Source: Desemzia sp. RIT 804
GTDB taxonomy: Bacteria > Bacillota > Bacilli > Lactobacillales > Carnobacteriaceae
NCBI RefSeq assembly: GCF_016892605.1
Contig: NZ_JAFEMV010000004.1
Span: 186,001-250,000 of the forward strand
DNA: 64,000 bases
Direction of reading: 5' to 3'
Within the stretch, counting starts at the first letter, position 1. Each line of letters starts with the position of its first letter. A model generated the notes under the pieces. The model was not told the DNA's origin and made no database searches. It saw only the letters and a program-made list of their open reading frames with translations. Made by a program: the position numbers and the translations under genes. Shown in pieces: positions 48,947-58,182 of this stretch.

Positions 48947-49462
48947 ATGACATCTCACTCAGAACACTATTGGATCGAACAATTAGGATTGGAACCCCAC
49001 CCAGAAGGCGGCTTTTTTAAGCAACTATACAAAAGCGACCAATCCAGCACAACTTGGGACAATCGGGACCGCCCTTATTACACTAGTATCTACTTTTTAC
49101 TGAATCAAGTCAGTCCATCTCATTTCCACCGCTTAAAATCAGACGAAATCTGGTATTACCACACTGGAGATGCTTTAACAGTCCACATGATTCATCCAAA
49201 TGGTACATATGAAGCTGTCAAATTAGGATTAGCGGCTGATAAAGGAGAAGTCTTGCAATACGTTGTTCCCAAAGGCACTATTTTTGGATCCAGCGTGGAG
49301 TCTGAAAAATCCGATGCTTTTTCTCTAGTCAGCTGCATGGTCTCCCCAGGATTCGAGTACCACGATTTTGAATTGTTTACTCAAGCTGAACTTTTGAATG
49401 ATTACCCAGACCATAAAGACATCATTGAACAATTAGCATTCGAAGTTCTTCCTGAAGTTTAA
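48947..49462 (+). CDS. DUF985 cupin protein
   Basis: 171 residues. The cupin-family pattern typical of DUF985 proteins is clear: LGLEPHPEGGFFKQLYKS, TSIYFLLNQVSPSHFHRLKSDEIWYYHTGDALTVHMIHPNG with the metal-binding His and Glu residues, and SLVSCMVSPGFEYHDFELF at the end. Some relatives have been linked to sugar or small-molecule epimerisation, but the family has no firm general function. The gene starts after GGATAGGAG and has its own spacing from neighbours; no operon partner is certain. Confidence 0.85.
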   Translation: MTSHSEHYWIEQLGLEPHPEGGFFKQLYKSDQSSTTWDNRDRPYYTSIYFLLNQVSPSHFHRLKSDEIWYYHTGDALTVHMIHPNGTYEAVKLGLAADKGEVLQYVVPKGTIFGSSVESEKSDAFSLVSCMVSPGFEYHDFELFTQAELLNDYPDHKDIIEQLAFEVLPEV

Positions 49463-49555
49463 AGTCTAATTTTTTAGTGCGATAAAATTTGAACAGAAAT
49501 GTCGAGTCACTATCGAGTAGCTTTGATAATATATCTAGTGAAAGGGAGGGAAAGC

Positions 49556-50422
49556 ATGTTAAAAGAATTGAATGACGTCGTTGAATTTATTGAGGATCAT
49601 TTGACGGATGACGTAACTCTTGAGAATGTCTCCGAGTACGCCGGAGCATCCGATTACCATTTGCGAACCATTTTTTTCTATTTATCAGGGATGACGCTTA
49701 GCGAATACATTAAAAACAGGAAACTTTCTGAAGCAAATAGAGTATTGCTTCAAGGAGAAAAAGTTACCGATGTTGCCTTTAAATACGGTTACCAATCCCT
49801 AGATGGTTTCACTCGTGCATTTAAAAAGTGGTGTGGATCTTTGCCGTCAGATGTCCAGAAAACAGGCATGAGCAAATCATTTCCCAAACTTTCATTTGTT
49901 ATATCTGTTAAAGGAGGAAATACAATGGAATATAAAATCGTTGAAAAACCAGCGTTTAATTTAGTCGGTGTCAGTAAACGAGTACCGATGCAGTTTGAGG
50001 GAGTTAACAATGCCATCGTGGAGCTTGCTCAAAGCATTACTGAGGAACAACGTAAAGAAATGCGTGCTTTACAAAATATGGAACCACATGAAATCGTCAA
50101 TGCTTCTTATGACGCAGACGCGAATTTCATGGAAGAAGAAGGCGCCTTAACACACTTGATAGGCGTTTTAACCACGCATGAAGATGTCAGCGAACGTTTA
50201 GTCAAAGTTCCAGTAGAGGCTTCTACCTGGGCTGTTTTTCCAGCTGAAGGGCCTTTCCCTGCTACACTTCAAGATACCACTGCCCGAACTTACTCGGAAT
50301 GGCTGCCTGCTTCTGATTATGAAGTCGTGAATGTGCCAAGTTTTTCATTTACCAAATTTGATCCAAATAAAGAAGGCTATGCCTATAGCGAGATATGGAT
50401 GCCTGTCCGAAAAAAAGATTAA
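49556..50422 (+). CDS. AraC-family regulator with GyrI-like effector domain
   Basis: 288 residues. The N-terminal 100 hold the AraC double helix-turn-helix (VTLENVSEYAGASDYHLRTIF ... VTDVAFKYGYQSLDGFTRAFKKWCGSLPSD). The rest is a GyrI-like/Bacterial-regulator effector-binding domain (EYKIVEKPAFNLVGVSKRVPM to EIWMPVRKKD). Proteins with this order (Rob/SoxS-BmrR-like hybrids) respond to small lipophilic or drug-like ligands. I place the start at 49556, behind AAAGGGAGGGAAAGC; the frame opens 19 codons earlier without a ribosome site. Confidence 0.86.
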   Translation: MLKELNDVVEFIEDHLTDDVTLENVSEYAGASDYHLRTIFFYLSGMTLSEYIKNRKLSEANRVLLQGEKVTDVAFKYGYQSLDGFTRAFKKWCGSLPSDVQKTGMSKSFPKLSFVISVKGGNTMEYKIVEKPAFNLVGVSKRVPMQFEGVNNAIVELAQSITEEQRKEMRALQNMEPHEIVNASYDADANFMEEEGALTHLIGVLTTHEDVSERLVKVPVEASTWAVFPAEGPFPATLQDTTARTYSEWLPASDYEVVNVPSFSFTKFDPNKEGYAYSEIWMPVRKKD

Positions 50423-50460
50423 ATAAAGAAGGCATAAGTGATCTTTCCTAGCCTAATAAA

Positions 50461-50507
50461 AATAATGTCCCATTTCCCCTTTTTAAGGGATGAAACGGGA
50501 CATTATT
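50461..50507 (+). terminator. Terminator of the AraC-type gene
   Basis: AATAATGTCCCATTTCCC pairs with a near complement ending in CGGGACATTATTTTT. It lies 38 bp after the stop. Confidence 0.82.
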
Positions 50508-50514
50508 TTTGGTT

Positions 50515-50595
50515 CCTCATCACCATGAGTTTCCCCTTGATGTTCAAACGCCTCTCGTCATCACCACGAGTCTCGAACATCATCTCAGAGAGCTA
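50515..50595 (-). repeat. Family D repeat, short copy
   Basis: On the minus strand, GTGGTGATGA and ATGGTGATGA lie 41 bp apart with GAACATCAAGGGGAAACTCA between them. It is the same unit and the same spacing as the array at 61290-61484. Confidence 0.8.
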
Positions 50596-50647
50596 CAACT
50601 TATTCAGATAAACTTACCTTCTATAAATTTTTATGAGATAAAAAAAT

Positions 50648-50671
50648 GTTAGTGAGTTTTCACTCACTAAC
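50648..50671 (-). terminator. Terminator of the manganese transporter operon
   Basis: GTTAGTGAG pairs with CTCACTAAC, and ATTTTTTT follows on the minus strand. It lies about 100 bp after the mntC stop. Confidence 0.8.
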
Positions 50672-50772
50672 ACAAATAATGTACGACCATAATTTTAAGG
50701 GACATACTAATCTTAGTCTGTTTAATCTTTTGAAAATAGAGACTTTATTTCAATACTTTCTCTTGTTCGCTG

Positions 50773-51756
50773 CTATTCATTTAATGGTTGAGCTTCGCCA
50801 CGGGTTTGGTTCAAGCCTTCATGAACCTTTTCAATATTCCATTTCATCATATTATAGTAAGAATCACCTGGTTCGCCCTCTTTAGCAATAGAGTCAGTAT
50901 AAATTTCAGTATAAATAGGAAGACCTGTTTCTTGTGAGACACGTTCCATGCTGCGTGAATCAACACTCGTTTCAACAAATAGCACCGGCACTTCAGATGT
51001 TTCAACGCTATCAATGATTTGTGTCATTTGTTCAGGTGTACCTTGGCTTTCAGTATTAATTTCCCAAATATAACCTCCCACTAGGCCGTATGCTTTGGCA
51101 AAATATTTAAAAGCACCTTCACTCGTAACCAGTAATTTCTTCTCTTCAGGGATGTCATTAAAAGCAGATTTTGCTTGCGTATCAAGTTCATTTAATTGCT
51201 CTATATAGGCATCTGCATTTGCCGTATAGGTAGTTTCGTTCGTTGGGTCTTTACTAATAAATATTTGTTCGATTTCACGAACATATTTAATCCCATTTTG
51301 TAAATCTAACCAAGCATGTGGATCAGCTTGGTCGGTTTGACCTGCGCTCGTTAAATACAAGGGCTCAACATCTTTGCTTACCGCAAAAAAATCTTCATTT
51401 TCAGTTTTATTTGTCGTTTCCATTAAATTATTAAACCAACCGTTCCCAGTCTCTAGATTTAAAGCATTGTATAAAATAATATCAGCTTCTTCAGCTTTTT
51501 GAATATCTTCTGGTAATACTTCATGTTCATGTGGATCGGTACCGACTGGAACGATACTATGCATATTGATCAAATCGCCGCCGACTTGCTCCGCCATGTC
51601 AGCAATAATCGAGTTTGTTGCGACAACATTTAGCGCAGTTTGGACGTTTTCAGTATCGTTTCCCTCACTTTCTTGAGGTGTGCCTTCTTGATTGCCACAG
51701 GCTGTAACAGTTACTAAGATGATCCCAGTAACAAATAACTTAAACCAATTTTTCAT
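50773..51756 (-). CDS. mntC: Manganese (metal) ABC transporter substrate-binding lipoprotein
   Basis: A 327-residue cluster A-I binding protein: signal peptide with lipobox VTAC (Cys20), then NSIIADMAEQVGGD, PVGTDPHEHEV (first metal His), ADPHAWLDL (second His), LVTSEGAFKYFAKAYGL (Glu) and TEIYTDSIAKEG (Asp). The His-His-Glu-Asp set matches the PsaA/MntC group, and there is no His-rich loop, which favours manganese over zinc. It is the last gene of the three-gene operon controlled by the divergent MntR. Confidence 0.9.
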   Translation of the reverse strand: MKNWFKLFVTGIILVTVTACGNQEGTPQESEGNDTENVQTALNVVATNSIIADMAEQVGGDLINMHSIVPVGTDPHEHEVLPEDIQKAEEADIILYNALNLETGNGWFNNLMETTNKTENEDFFAVSKDVEPLYLTSAGQTDQADPHAWLDLQNGIKYVREIEQIFISKDPTNETTYTANADAYIEQLNELDTQAKSAFNDIPEEKKLLVTSEGAFKYFAKAYGLVGGYIWEINTESQGTPEQMTQIIDSVETSEVPVLFVETSVDSRSMERVSQETGLPIYTEIYTDSIAKEGEPGDSYYNMMKWNIEKVHEGLNQTRGEAQPLNE

Positions 51757-51783
51757 TATCTTTTTCCTTCTTTCTATAAAAAT

Positions 51784-52644
51784 TTACGCTAATTTTTCAG
51801 TATCTTGTTTCTTTTTTCCACTAATCAATAACCCTTTTTGTGGTGAGAATAGAAAAGCCATTATAAAGAACACAGCTGCAGTTAATACAATTACTGCCCC
51901 AGAAGCGAGGTTATACGAATAACTAAAGAAAAGACCGATAACCGCGCTTAGCATGCCGATAAATGATGATAACCACACCATAACTTTTAAATTATTGGTT
52001 AATAAATAGGCAGTAGCTGCTGGCGTCACAAGCATAGCAATCACTAAAATCGTACCCACAGTTTGTAAGGAAACGACCGCCACTAAAGTTAGTAAAAACA
52101 TTAATGCATAATGGAAAAGTTTAACGGGTAAACCAGCAGCTTGTGCCATTACAGGGTCAAATGAAGTCAGTTTTAATTCTTTAAAGAAAAGTAAGATAAA
52201 CGCCAACGCAATAACTGTTACAATAGCCGTCAAAATCATGTCTGAATCACGAACTGCAAGCACATTACCAAATAAAATATGATATAAGTCGGTAGCACTT
52301 TGTGCAAATGAAATTAAAATGACTCCCAATGCAAAGAAGCTGCTAAAAACAATTCCAATTGCGGTGTCATTTTTCAAAGTACTTTTCTCGGTAATATACC
52401 CAATAAGAATAGCAGTTAAGATACCAAAGAACGAGGCACCAATAACATAATTAAAGCCAAACATGTACGAAATGGCTACACCAGGTAGAACCGCATGGGA
52501 AATAGCATCACCCATTAAAGACATACCACGTAAAATAATAAATGAACCGATAATTCCCGCCACGAAACCAACTAATAAGGATGTGATTAATGCATTTTGT
52601 AAAAATTGGTACTTTATTAAACCATCAATAAAATTTCCAATCAT
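51784..52644 (-). CDS. mntB: Manganese ABC transporter permease
   Basis: 286 residues with about eight or nine membrane segments. It has the ABC-3 family pattern SFIILRGMSLMGDAISHAVLPGVAISYMFG near 35 and VGTILVIAMLVTPAATAYLLTNN near 195. The C-terminus is basic. The start lies one base after the ATPase gene stop, with AGGAGG upstream. With the ATPase and lipoprotein genes it forms a complete Mn2+ importer. Confidence 0.92.
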   Translation of the reverse strand: MIGNFIDGLIKYQFLQNALITSLLVGFVAGIIGSFIILRGMSLMGDAISHAVLPGVAISYMFGFNYVIGASFFGILTAILIGYITEKSTLKNDTAIGIVFSSFFALGVILISFAQSATDLYHILFGNVLAVRDSDMILTAIVTVIALAFILLFFKELKLTSFDPVMAQAAGLPVKLFHYALMFLLTLVAVVSLQTVGTILVIAMLVTPAATAYLLTNNLKVMVWLSSFIGMLSAVIGLFFSYSYNLASGAVIVLTAAVFFIMAFLFSPQKGLLISGKKKQDTEKLA

Positions 52645-52645
52645 T

Positions 52646-53383
52646 TTATTTACCTCCTGAAACTAAATCAGCAAAACTAGTACCATAAATACTACTTAAA
52701 TTATCTTTATCAAATACTTGATCAACTGGACCAGCTGCACTCACTGTTTGATTAAGCATGATTAAGTAATCAAAATATTCTGTTACTTTACTTAAGTCAT
52801 GGTGAACAATAACCATTGATTTACCTTCATCACGCAATTTTTTCAATACTTTCACGATAACTTCTTCACTAACAACATCAATTCCGACAAATGGTTCATC
52901 AAGAAAGAACCAATCAGGTTGTTGCGCAATCGCCCGTGCAATAAATACACGTTGTAACTGACCGCCGGATAATTCACCAATTTGACGTTGACTGTAAGAT
53001 TGCATATCTACTGCTTCCAACGCCATTTCAGCTAATTGCTTTTCTTTCTTTCCAGGGCGCTTTATTAAACCAAGTTTTGGATAGGTACCCAATAAAACAG
53101 TATCAAACACATTAATCGGAAAATTAAGGTCAAGGTTTTGACGTTGCTCAACATAAGCAATATCTTTTTGCACTTGTTTTAGTTTATTATCTCCAAATGT
53201 GACACTTCCTTGATAATTGATAAGACCTAAAACACTTTTTAATAGAGTAGATTTACCTGCGCCATTTGGTCCGATAATCCCCGCGATTTGAGCGGAAGGT
53301 ATAGTCAGATTAATATCTCTGATGGCCGTTTTACCTGCGTAACTAACACTGAGGTCCTCTACTTGAATAGTTGTATTGTTCAT
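52646..53383 (-). CDS. mntA: Manganese ABC transporter ATP-binding protein
   Basis: An ABC ATPase of about 245 residues: Walker A IIGPNGAGKSTLLKSVLG, signature IGELSGGQLQRVFIARAIAQ, Walker B WFFLDEPFVGID, and the switch His in MVIVHHDLSK. I place the start at 53383 (MNNTTIQ), behind AAGGGAAA. The frame is open to an ATG at 53416, but that ATG lies inside the MntR-type palindrome, so it is unlikely to be the start. First gene of mntA-mntB-mntC. Confidence 0.93.
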   Translation of the reverse strand: MNNTTIQVEDLSVSYAGKTAIRDINLTIPSAQIAGIIGPNGAGKSTLLKSVLGLINYQGSVTFGDNKLKQVQKDIAYVEQRQNLDLNFPINVFDTVLLGTYPKLGLIKRPGKKEKQLAEMALEAVDMQSYSQRQIGELSGGQLQRVFIARAIAQQPDWFFLDEPFVGIDVVSEEVIVKVLKKLRDEGKSMVIVHHDLSKVTEYFDYLIMLNQTVSAAGPVDQVFDKDNLSSIYGTSFADLVSGGK

Positions 53384-53407
53384 TTTATTTCCCTTTCTTC
53401 CCTCTTT

Positions 53408-53423
53408 TTTAGGCATGCCTAAA
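53408..53423 (-). promoter_or_regulatory. DtxR/MntR-type operator before mntA
   Basis: TTTAGGCATGCCTAAA is a perfect 16-bp palindrome of the DtxR/MntR operator type, 25 bp before the mntA start. A weaker related sequence (TTTAAGGCAAGCTAAA) is at 53453-53468. The mntR gene is read divergently from the same region. Confidence 0.75.
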
Positions 53424-53635
53424 TTACACTTTTAGTTTACCTTAAATATCTTTTTAAGGCAAGCTAAATCAATTGAATTTGATCGAAACCTAACTTCAGC
53501 TTTTTAGTAAATAGCTTTTGGCTATAATAAAACAAGCGCAAAAATTAAAATCCTATCAATAAACTCTTTCTGTTATTGGCTGTTCTTTTTTATTGCGGTA
53601 TAATAAATACAAATGATATCTAAAGGAGCATACAG

Positions 53636-54292
53636 ATGACGCCAAGTAAAGAAGATTATTTAAAAACTATCGTCGGACTGGGCGGAGAAACAAAAATTGT
53701 GAATAATAAACAATTGGTAACAGCCTTAAATGTATCTGCTGCATCAGTGACAGATATGAATACCAAATTATTGAAAGAAGGCCTTATCACGCATATTCCG
53801 TATAAAGGAGTTCAAGTGACGAATAAAGGACTGCGTTTAGCAAATCAAGTAATTCGCAAACACCGCATATGGGAAGTTTTTCTATTAGAAAAGTTAGGGT
53901 ATGACTGGAAGGAAGTACATGCAGATGCCGATCGACTCGAACATGCTTCTTCCGATTTGTTGATTGAACGCTTATATCAATTTTTAGGTGAACCTGAGTT
54001 TGACCCTCATGGCGGAAAGATTCCTGCTAAAGATGGCACTACCTCTATTGTCCGGTTTCCTGCACTGACTGAAATTACACTTGGAGATTCCTTTGTTATC
54101 AAAGAAGTAGAAGACGATCCCGAATTTTTGGAGTACTTAAATCTCAAGGGAATACAATTAGATTCTCAATACAAACTTGTATCTAAAGAAACCTATGGAG
54201 GAGGCTTTGCTTTAGAAAGAGCTGATGGAACAACCATTTTACTCAATCAAAAAGCCGCTTCGCAAATTTATGTAACTCCATTAGCAGTTTAA
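53636..54292 (+). CDS. mntR: Metal-dependent repressor MntR (DtxR family)
   Basis: 218 residues. An N-terminal winged helix (MTPSKEDYLKTIVGL ... KQLVTALNVSAASVTDMNTKLLKEGLITHIPYKGVQVTNKG) is followed by the metal-binding and dimerisation part (RKHRIWEVFLLEKLGYDWKEVHADADRLEH with Glu and His ligands). A C-terminal SH3/FeoA-like domain ends the protein, as in longer members such as ScaR/SloR. It would repress mntABC when manganese is sufficient. The start follows AAAGGAG. Confidence 0.92.
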   Translation: MTPSKEDYLKTIVGLGGETKIVNNKQLVTALNVSAASVTDMNTKLLKEGLITHIPYKGVQVTNKGLRLANQVIRKHRIWEVFLLEKLGYDWKEVHADADRLEHASSDLLIERLYQFLGEPEFDPHGGKIPAKDGTTSIVRFPALTEITLGDSFVIKEVEDDPEFLEYLNLKGIQLDSQYKLVSKETYGGGFALERADGTTILLNQKAASQIYVTPLAV

Positions 54293-54310
54293 AAAAAGAG
54301 GATTTCTATT

Positions 54311-54459
54311 TTATAGCGTTGGTAAAGAAAGTACTGAAGGAGCCGGGGTTGCTGGGTTAGAGCCATGGGAATGCGTGGAGCCTAAAGTCTCCACACGTTC
54401 CCATGGCTTTCCATAAGCAACCCCATAGGCCGGAGGAACTTTCTTTACCAACGTTAGAA
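54311..54459. other. Long imperfect hairpin between mntR and purR
   Basis: The outer arms CGTTGGTAAAGAAAGT (54317) and ACTTTCTTTACCAACG (54438) are perfectly complementary. GGGTTGCT pairs with AGCAACCC, and inner arms AGCCATGGGAATGCGTGGAG and its near complement (18 of 20) enclose an 8-nt loop. The whole is about 149 bp of nested pairing. It starts 18 bp after the mntR stop. It could be a small non-autonomous element or a structured 3' UTR. Confidence 0.7.
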
Positions 54460-54477
54460 GATGAAGAGCCTAAAAAA

Positions 54478-54512
54478 ATACCGAACGCGAAGTTATCCTT
54501 CGCGTTCGGTAT
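54478..54512. terminator. Bidirectional terminator between mntR and purR
   Basis: ATACCGAACGCGAAG pairs with CTTCGCGTTCGGTAT, with A and T runs on the two sides, between converging genes. Confidence 0.9.
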
Positions 54513-54617
54513 TTTTTTATAGGAATCTAGAGCTGCACTATTTCTCAGCCCGTCTTCTTTATTTAATTTCTATTCTTTTATTCTATGCTCTATGTGGTTG
54601 ATTGCTTATTAAATAAA

Positions 54618-55454
54618 TTACTTGACGCTATTTTCTACTTTGTCAAAATAATTACCTGGCTTCACGCGAATCGACTTGTTGCGAACATCTACTTCATCTA
54701 CATATAGCAATGATGTGTAATCCTCTACCATTCGGTTCCCTTGGAAACTTGATTCCGCAAATACGGTAATGCCAACTAATTCCGCTTCGAATTCTTCGAT
54801 CAAGCTTCTCATCCCGTTGACAGTTCCGCCGCCTTTCATGAAATCATCGACGACTAAAACTCTTGAGCCTCTCTTCAAGCTTCGTTTGGATAATTCCATT
54901 TTCTCCACTCGATTGGATGACCCTGAAACATAATTGATGCTGACCGTTGAGCCTTCTGTAATTTTTGAATCACGTCGCACCATGACAAATGGAACATTCA
55001 AATAAGTTGAAACAGCTTGTGCGATCGGGACTCCTTTTGTAGCAACAGTCATTACGGCATCTACTTTTTGATCTAGGTATTGGGTCGCAATAATTTTCCC
55101 GATTTTTTGTAAGATAGCTGGTTCTCCCAACATATCGGATAAGTATACGTATCCGCCGGGCAATAACCGATCTACTTGAGATAAGCGTTCACACATTTGG
55201 GTAATAAATTCTTCTGTTTCTTCTGCTTCAATTTTAGGGATATATCGCACGCCACCAGCAGCTCCCGCTATGGTCTCTAAAATGCCTATTCCTCTATCTC
55301 TAAACGTTTTTTTGATGATGGTCAAGTCTTCACTAATCGATGATTTAGCAGAATCGTATCGGTCAGCAAAAAAAGTTAAAGAGACAAGGGTATGCGGTTG
55401 TTCTAATAAGTAGCGTGTCATATCGATCAGTCGTTCACTTCTTTTTACTTTCAT
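54618..55454 (-). CDS. purR: Purine operon repressor PurR
   Basis: 278 residues. The winged helix-turn-helix N-terminus (RSERLIDMTRYLLEQPHTLVSLTFFADRYDSAKSSISEDL) is joined to a phosphoribosyltransferase-like domain with the PRPP motif SRVLVVDDFMKGGGTVNGM near 205. This is the Gram-positive PurR that responds to PRPP. In Bacillus it follows ispE and precedes spoVG-glmU; here transporter and catalase genes separate it from both. The start follows AGAGAGG. Confidence 0.96.
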   Translation of the reverse strand: MKVKRSERLIDMTRYLLEQPHTLVSLTFFADRYDSAKSSISEDLTIIKKTFRDRGIGILETIAGAAGGVRYIPKIEAEETEEFITQMCERLSQVDRLLPGGYVYLSDMLGEPAILQKIGKIIATQYLDQKVDAVMTVATKGVPIAQAVSTYLNVPFVMVRRDSKITEGSTVSINYVSGSSNRVEKMELSKRSLKRGSRVLVVDDFMKGGGTVNGMRSLIEEFEAELVGITVFAESSFQGNRMVEDYTSLLYVDEVDVRNKSIRVKPGNYFDKVENSVK

Positions 55455-55557
55455 TGTGGCACCTCTCTTTCTTAGTCTACTTCCTCACTGAAGGGTTCTT
55501 CTCTATTATACGCATTTTTATGAAAAATAGGTAGGAAATTAGTGTGAAAATGATAAA

Positions 55558-55570
55558 AATGTTCGCCTTT
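55558..55570 (-). promoter_or_regulatory. Possible PurBox before purR
   Basis: The complement, AAAGGCGAACATT, matches 11 of 13 positions of the PurBox AWWWCCGAACWWT, about 100 bp before purR. PurBoxes normally work in pairs; a convincing partner is not seen, so this is tentative. Confidence 0.3.
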
Positions 55571-55651
55571 CACACAAGGTTCACATCTTTTTTACTTAAA
55601 TTTTCGTATTTCTCTCAAAAGATTATTCGGTTTTCTTCTTTTCCAAATAAA

Positions 55652-55687
55652 AAATCACCTACTGATGAACAACACAGTAAGTGATTT
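55652..55687 (-). terminator. Terminator of the zinc transporter operon
   Basis: AATCAC-TACTG pairs with CAGTA-GTGATT around a short loop, and GATTTTTTATTT follows on the minus strand, about 20 bp after the permease stop. Confidence 0.72.
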
Positions 55688-55707
55688 CTATTTGATAACA
55701 CAAGCTT

Positions 55708-56538
55708 TCAGACTATATCATTTTTTTTGCGAAATTGTTTCGCTGCCTGTTTCCCGATTGACGTAACAACAAATAGTGCAATAAATACTAACGCAATCGT
55801 AGCTCCTGCAGGCGTTCCGGCATAGTAAGAAACTGACAAACCGGATAACATACCTATGATTCCAATCACAATACCGACTAAGATCACATAATCAAAGTGC
55901 TTGCTCATTCGCATCGCAATAGCTGCAGGCAAAATAAGTATCGCTGAAACCAATAACGATCCAGCAATCGGCATGATCACAGCGATCGCTACTCCCACCA
56001 AGACGTTGAAGCAAATCGACATCAAACGAACAGGAAGCCCTGCTGTAAAAGCCGTATCCTCATCAAACGTCAGCACATACATAGGTTTGCGGAAAACAAA
56101 GTACATGACGACTGAAATCACACATAACGCAGCTAAGATTTGGACTTGTTCCGGACTGATCGTCACGATCGAGCCGAATAAAAATTGGTCGATACTGGTA
56201 TTAGTGCCGCCGTCCACGAAACTCATCAACACCAAAGCTAAAGCTAACCCACCTGACATTAAGATAGCCAGTGAAACTTCTGAATAAGATTTAAATTCGA
56301 TCCTCAAATATTCTAATATGACGGCCACAACCATAACTACGATCAATGTCGTAAAGGTTGGGTTTAGATTCAATAAGAAACCTAAAGCGATCCCTACCAA
56401 TGAGACGTGCGATAAAGTATCAGCCATCAAGGATTGTCTGCGCAAAATCAAAAACAAGCCTAAAATAGGTGCAATAATAGCGATTAGTAATGAGGCTTGG
56501 AAGGCTCTTTGCATGAATCCATAGAAAAACATCTCCAA
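55708..56538 (-). CDS. adcB: Zinc ABC transporter permease
   Basis: A 276-residue ABC-3 family permease with about eight helices: [28 protein letters not shown] near 28 and [26 protein letters not shown] near 190. The TTG at 56538 has GGAGG at 7-nt spacing, better than the ATG two codons on. It lies within the 3' end of the ATPase gene (55-bp overlap), a tight translational coupling. Zinc rather than manganese is inferred from the His-rich binding protein of the same operon. Confidence 0.9.
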   Translation of the reverse strand: MEMFFYGFMQRAFQASLLIAIIAPILGLFLILRRQSLMADTLSHVSLVGIALGFLLNLNPTFTTLIVVMVVAVILEYLRIEFKSYSEVSLAILMSGGLALALVLMSFVDGGTNTSIDQFLFGSIVTISPEQVQILAALCVISVVMYFVFRKPMYVLTFDEDTAFTAGLPVRLMSICFNVLVGVAIAVIMPIAGSLLVSAILILPAAIAMRMSKHFDYVILVGIVIGIIGMLSGLSVSYYAGTPAGATIALVFIALFVVTSIGKQAAKQFRKKNDIV

Positions 56539-57191
56539 GGCGAATCCTCCTTCCGTACAAGATGAATATGACGGTCAGCATATTGCTTGATGTCCTCATG
56601 ATCATGAGTCACCATCAAGATGCCTTTACCATGAAATTCACTGTTGTGTTTCAATAATTCATAAAATTGAGTCCGTGATTCAATATCCATTCCCGTTGTT
56701 GGTTCGTCCAGCACAAATAAATCTGGATCGGTCGCAAATATACGCGCCAATGAAATACGTTGTTTTTGCCCTCCGGAAAGGTCGCCGACTTTTTTATTAC
56801 GTTGATCCCACATGCCTACAGAATCCAGCGCTCGTTTAACATGCACGTCGTCTTCTTTATCTAGTCGTTTAAACCATTTGCCGCGTTGGTAGCGTCCAGA
56901 TTGCACCAATTCCAATACTGTGCTGGGGAACCCCGCATTATATGAAGCAACTTGTTGCGGAATGTACCCGATGGCTAACTTTTCATTACGGACATTGACT
57001 GGAGAAATTTTAGCAAATCCAGTCGAAGGCTTCAATAAACCTAATATGTTGCGCAATAAAGTCGATTTTGCAGCTCCGTTTTCTCCCGTTAAGATCACAA
57101 ATTCCCCTGCATCAACGGTGAAATCGATATTCTGCAAAACTGGCTCATCTTCATAGCGAAAAGATAAGTTTTCAACTTCAATATAGTGCAT
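56484..57191 (-). CDS. adcC: Zinc ABC transporter ATP-binding protein
   Basis: 235 residues: Walker [20 protein letters not shown] (note GENGAAKST, with Ala where most have Gly or Ser), signature [19 protein letters not shown], Walker [13 protein letters not shown] and MVTHDHED. The C-terminal end runs 55 bp into the permease gene. The start follows AAGGGAAA. It energises the AdcA-AdcB importer. Confidence 0.91.
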   Translation of the reverse strand: MHYIEVENLSFRYEDEPVLQNIDFTVDAGEFVILTGENGAAKSTLLRNILGLLKPSTGFAKISPVNVRNEKLAIGYIPQQVASYNAGFPSTVLELVQSGRYQRGKWFKRLDKEDDVHVKRALDSVGMWDQRNKKVGDLSGGQKQRISLARIFATDPDLFVLDEPTTGMDIESRTQFYELLKHNSEFHGKGILMVTHDHEDIKQYADRHIHLVRKEDSPWRCFSMDSCKEPSKPHY

Positions 57192-57225
57192 TTTTTCCCT
57201 TCTTTCTTTTACAAAAGTTCATTTG

Positions 57226-58182
57226 TTAGTAAATACTTAATTTCAAAGCTTCCAAATTGTTGCGCATTGCTTGCAAGTAGTCTACTCCTGCTTCTTGGTC
57301 TGCTTGAGTGATCCCTTCGATAGGGTCAAGGACGGCCAGTTGAGTATTCGTCTCGTTAGCCAACGTTTCTGAAATTGCAGAGGACGTTGTTTTACCAAAA
57401 TAAATATAGTTGACATCTTGATCTTTGATGAACGTCGCCATCTCCGTTAGTTCAGATGGACTCGGTTCTGCATCAGTTGATAATCCTGAAATCGCTACTT
57501 GGTGCAAATCATAGCGTTCAGCTAAGTAAGCAAAAGCTGCGTGTTGTGTCACAAAAGTACGATTCTCCGCGTTTTCAAAAGCTGCTGCATACTCTTCGTT
57601 CAATTGTTGCAATTCAGCTTGAAATGCCTCCGCATTTTCTGTGTAAACTGCTTCATTTTCAGGATCCGCTTCAGCTAATCCTTCTTTGATCGTCGAAACT
57701 TCTTCTTGAGCCAAAACCGGATCCAACCAAATATGCGGGTCTACTTCATGGGAATGCCCTTCTTCGTCATGGTCGTGCCCTTCTTCGTCAGAGTGAGAAC
57801 CTTCCAACAACTCAATTCCTTCGCTGGCATTTACGATGACTACATCAGTCGTATCGATACTTTCTAAGATACTAGGCACCCAGGTTTCCATTTCTTCACT
57901 ATTATAGATAAATACATCTGCCTCTTGAATTTGTGCCACGTCTTTAGCACTTGGTTCGAATCCGTGCGTATCTGTACCTGATGGCACTAGGATCGAGACG
58001 TCAGCCGAATCTTGAACGATTTGTTTGGTAAAATCATACATTGGGTAAAACGTCGTTACAACTTGAAGCTTATCTTCTGTTGCCGAATCAGTCTCTTCCG
58101 GCGCTGGTGATGTACAAGCAGCTAAAAAGAAAACAAGACTGGAAACTGCACTGAGTGATAGCCACTTATGTAATTTTTTCAT
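57226..58182 (-). CDS. adcA: Zinc-binding lipoprotein AdcA/ZnuA type
   Basis: About 318 residues. Signal peptide with lipobox LAAC, then TTFYPMYDFTKQIVQD, PSGTDTHGFEPS (first zinc His), and a His/Glu/Asp-rich loop (SHSDEEGHDHDEEGHSHEVDPHIW) that marks zinc-specific members, then TQHAAFAYLAERYDL. No ZinT-like extension, so it is the short form. I start at 58182 (MKKLHKW) behind TTGGAGG; the frame opens 4 codons upstream. First gene of adcA-adcC-adcB. Two Zur/AdcR-like half sites (TCGTAA at 58292, TTACGA at 58308) lie upstream with unusual spacing. Confidence 0.92.
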   Translation of the reverse strand: MKKLHKWLSLSAVSSLVFFLAACTSPAPEETDSATEDKLQVVTTFYPMYDFTKQIVQDSADVSILVPSGTDTHGFEPSAKDVAQIQEADVFIYNSEEMETWVPSILESIDTTDVVIVNASEGIELLEGSHSDEEGHDHDEEGHSHEVDPHIWLDPVLAQEEVSTIKEGLAEADPENEAVYTENAEAFQAELQQLNEEYAAAFENAENRTFVTQHAAFAYLAERYDLHQVAISGLSTDAEPSPSELTEMATFIKDQDVNYIYFGKTTSSAISETLANETNTQLAVLDPIEGITQADQEAGVDYLQAMRNNLEALKLSIY

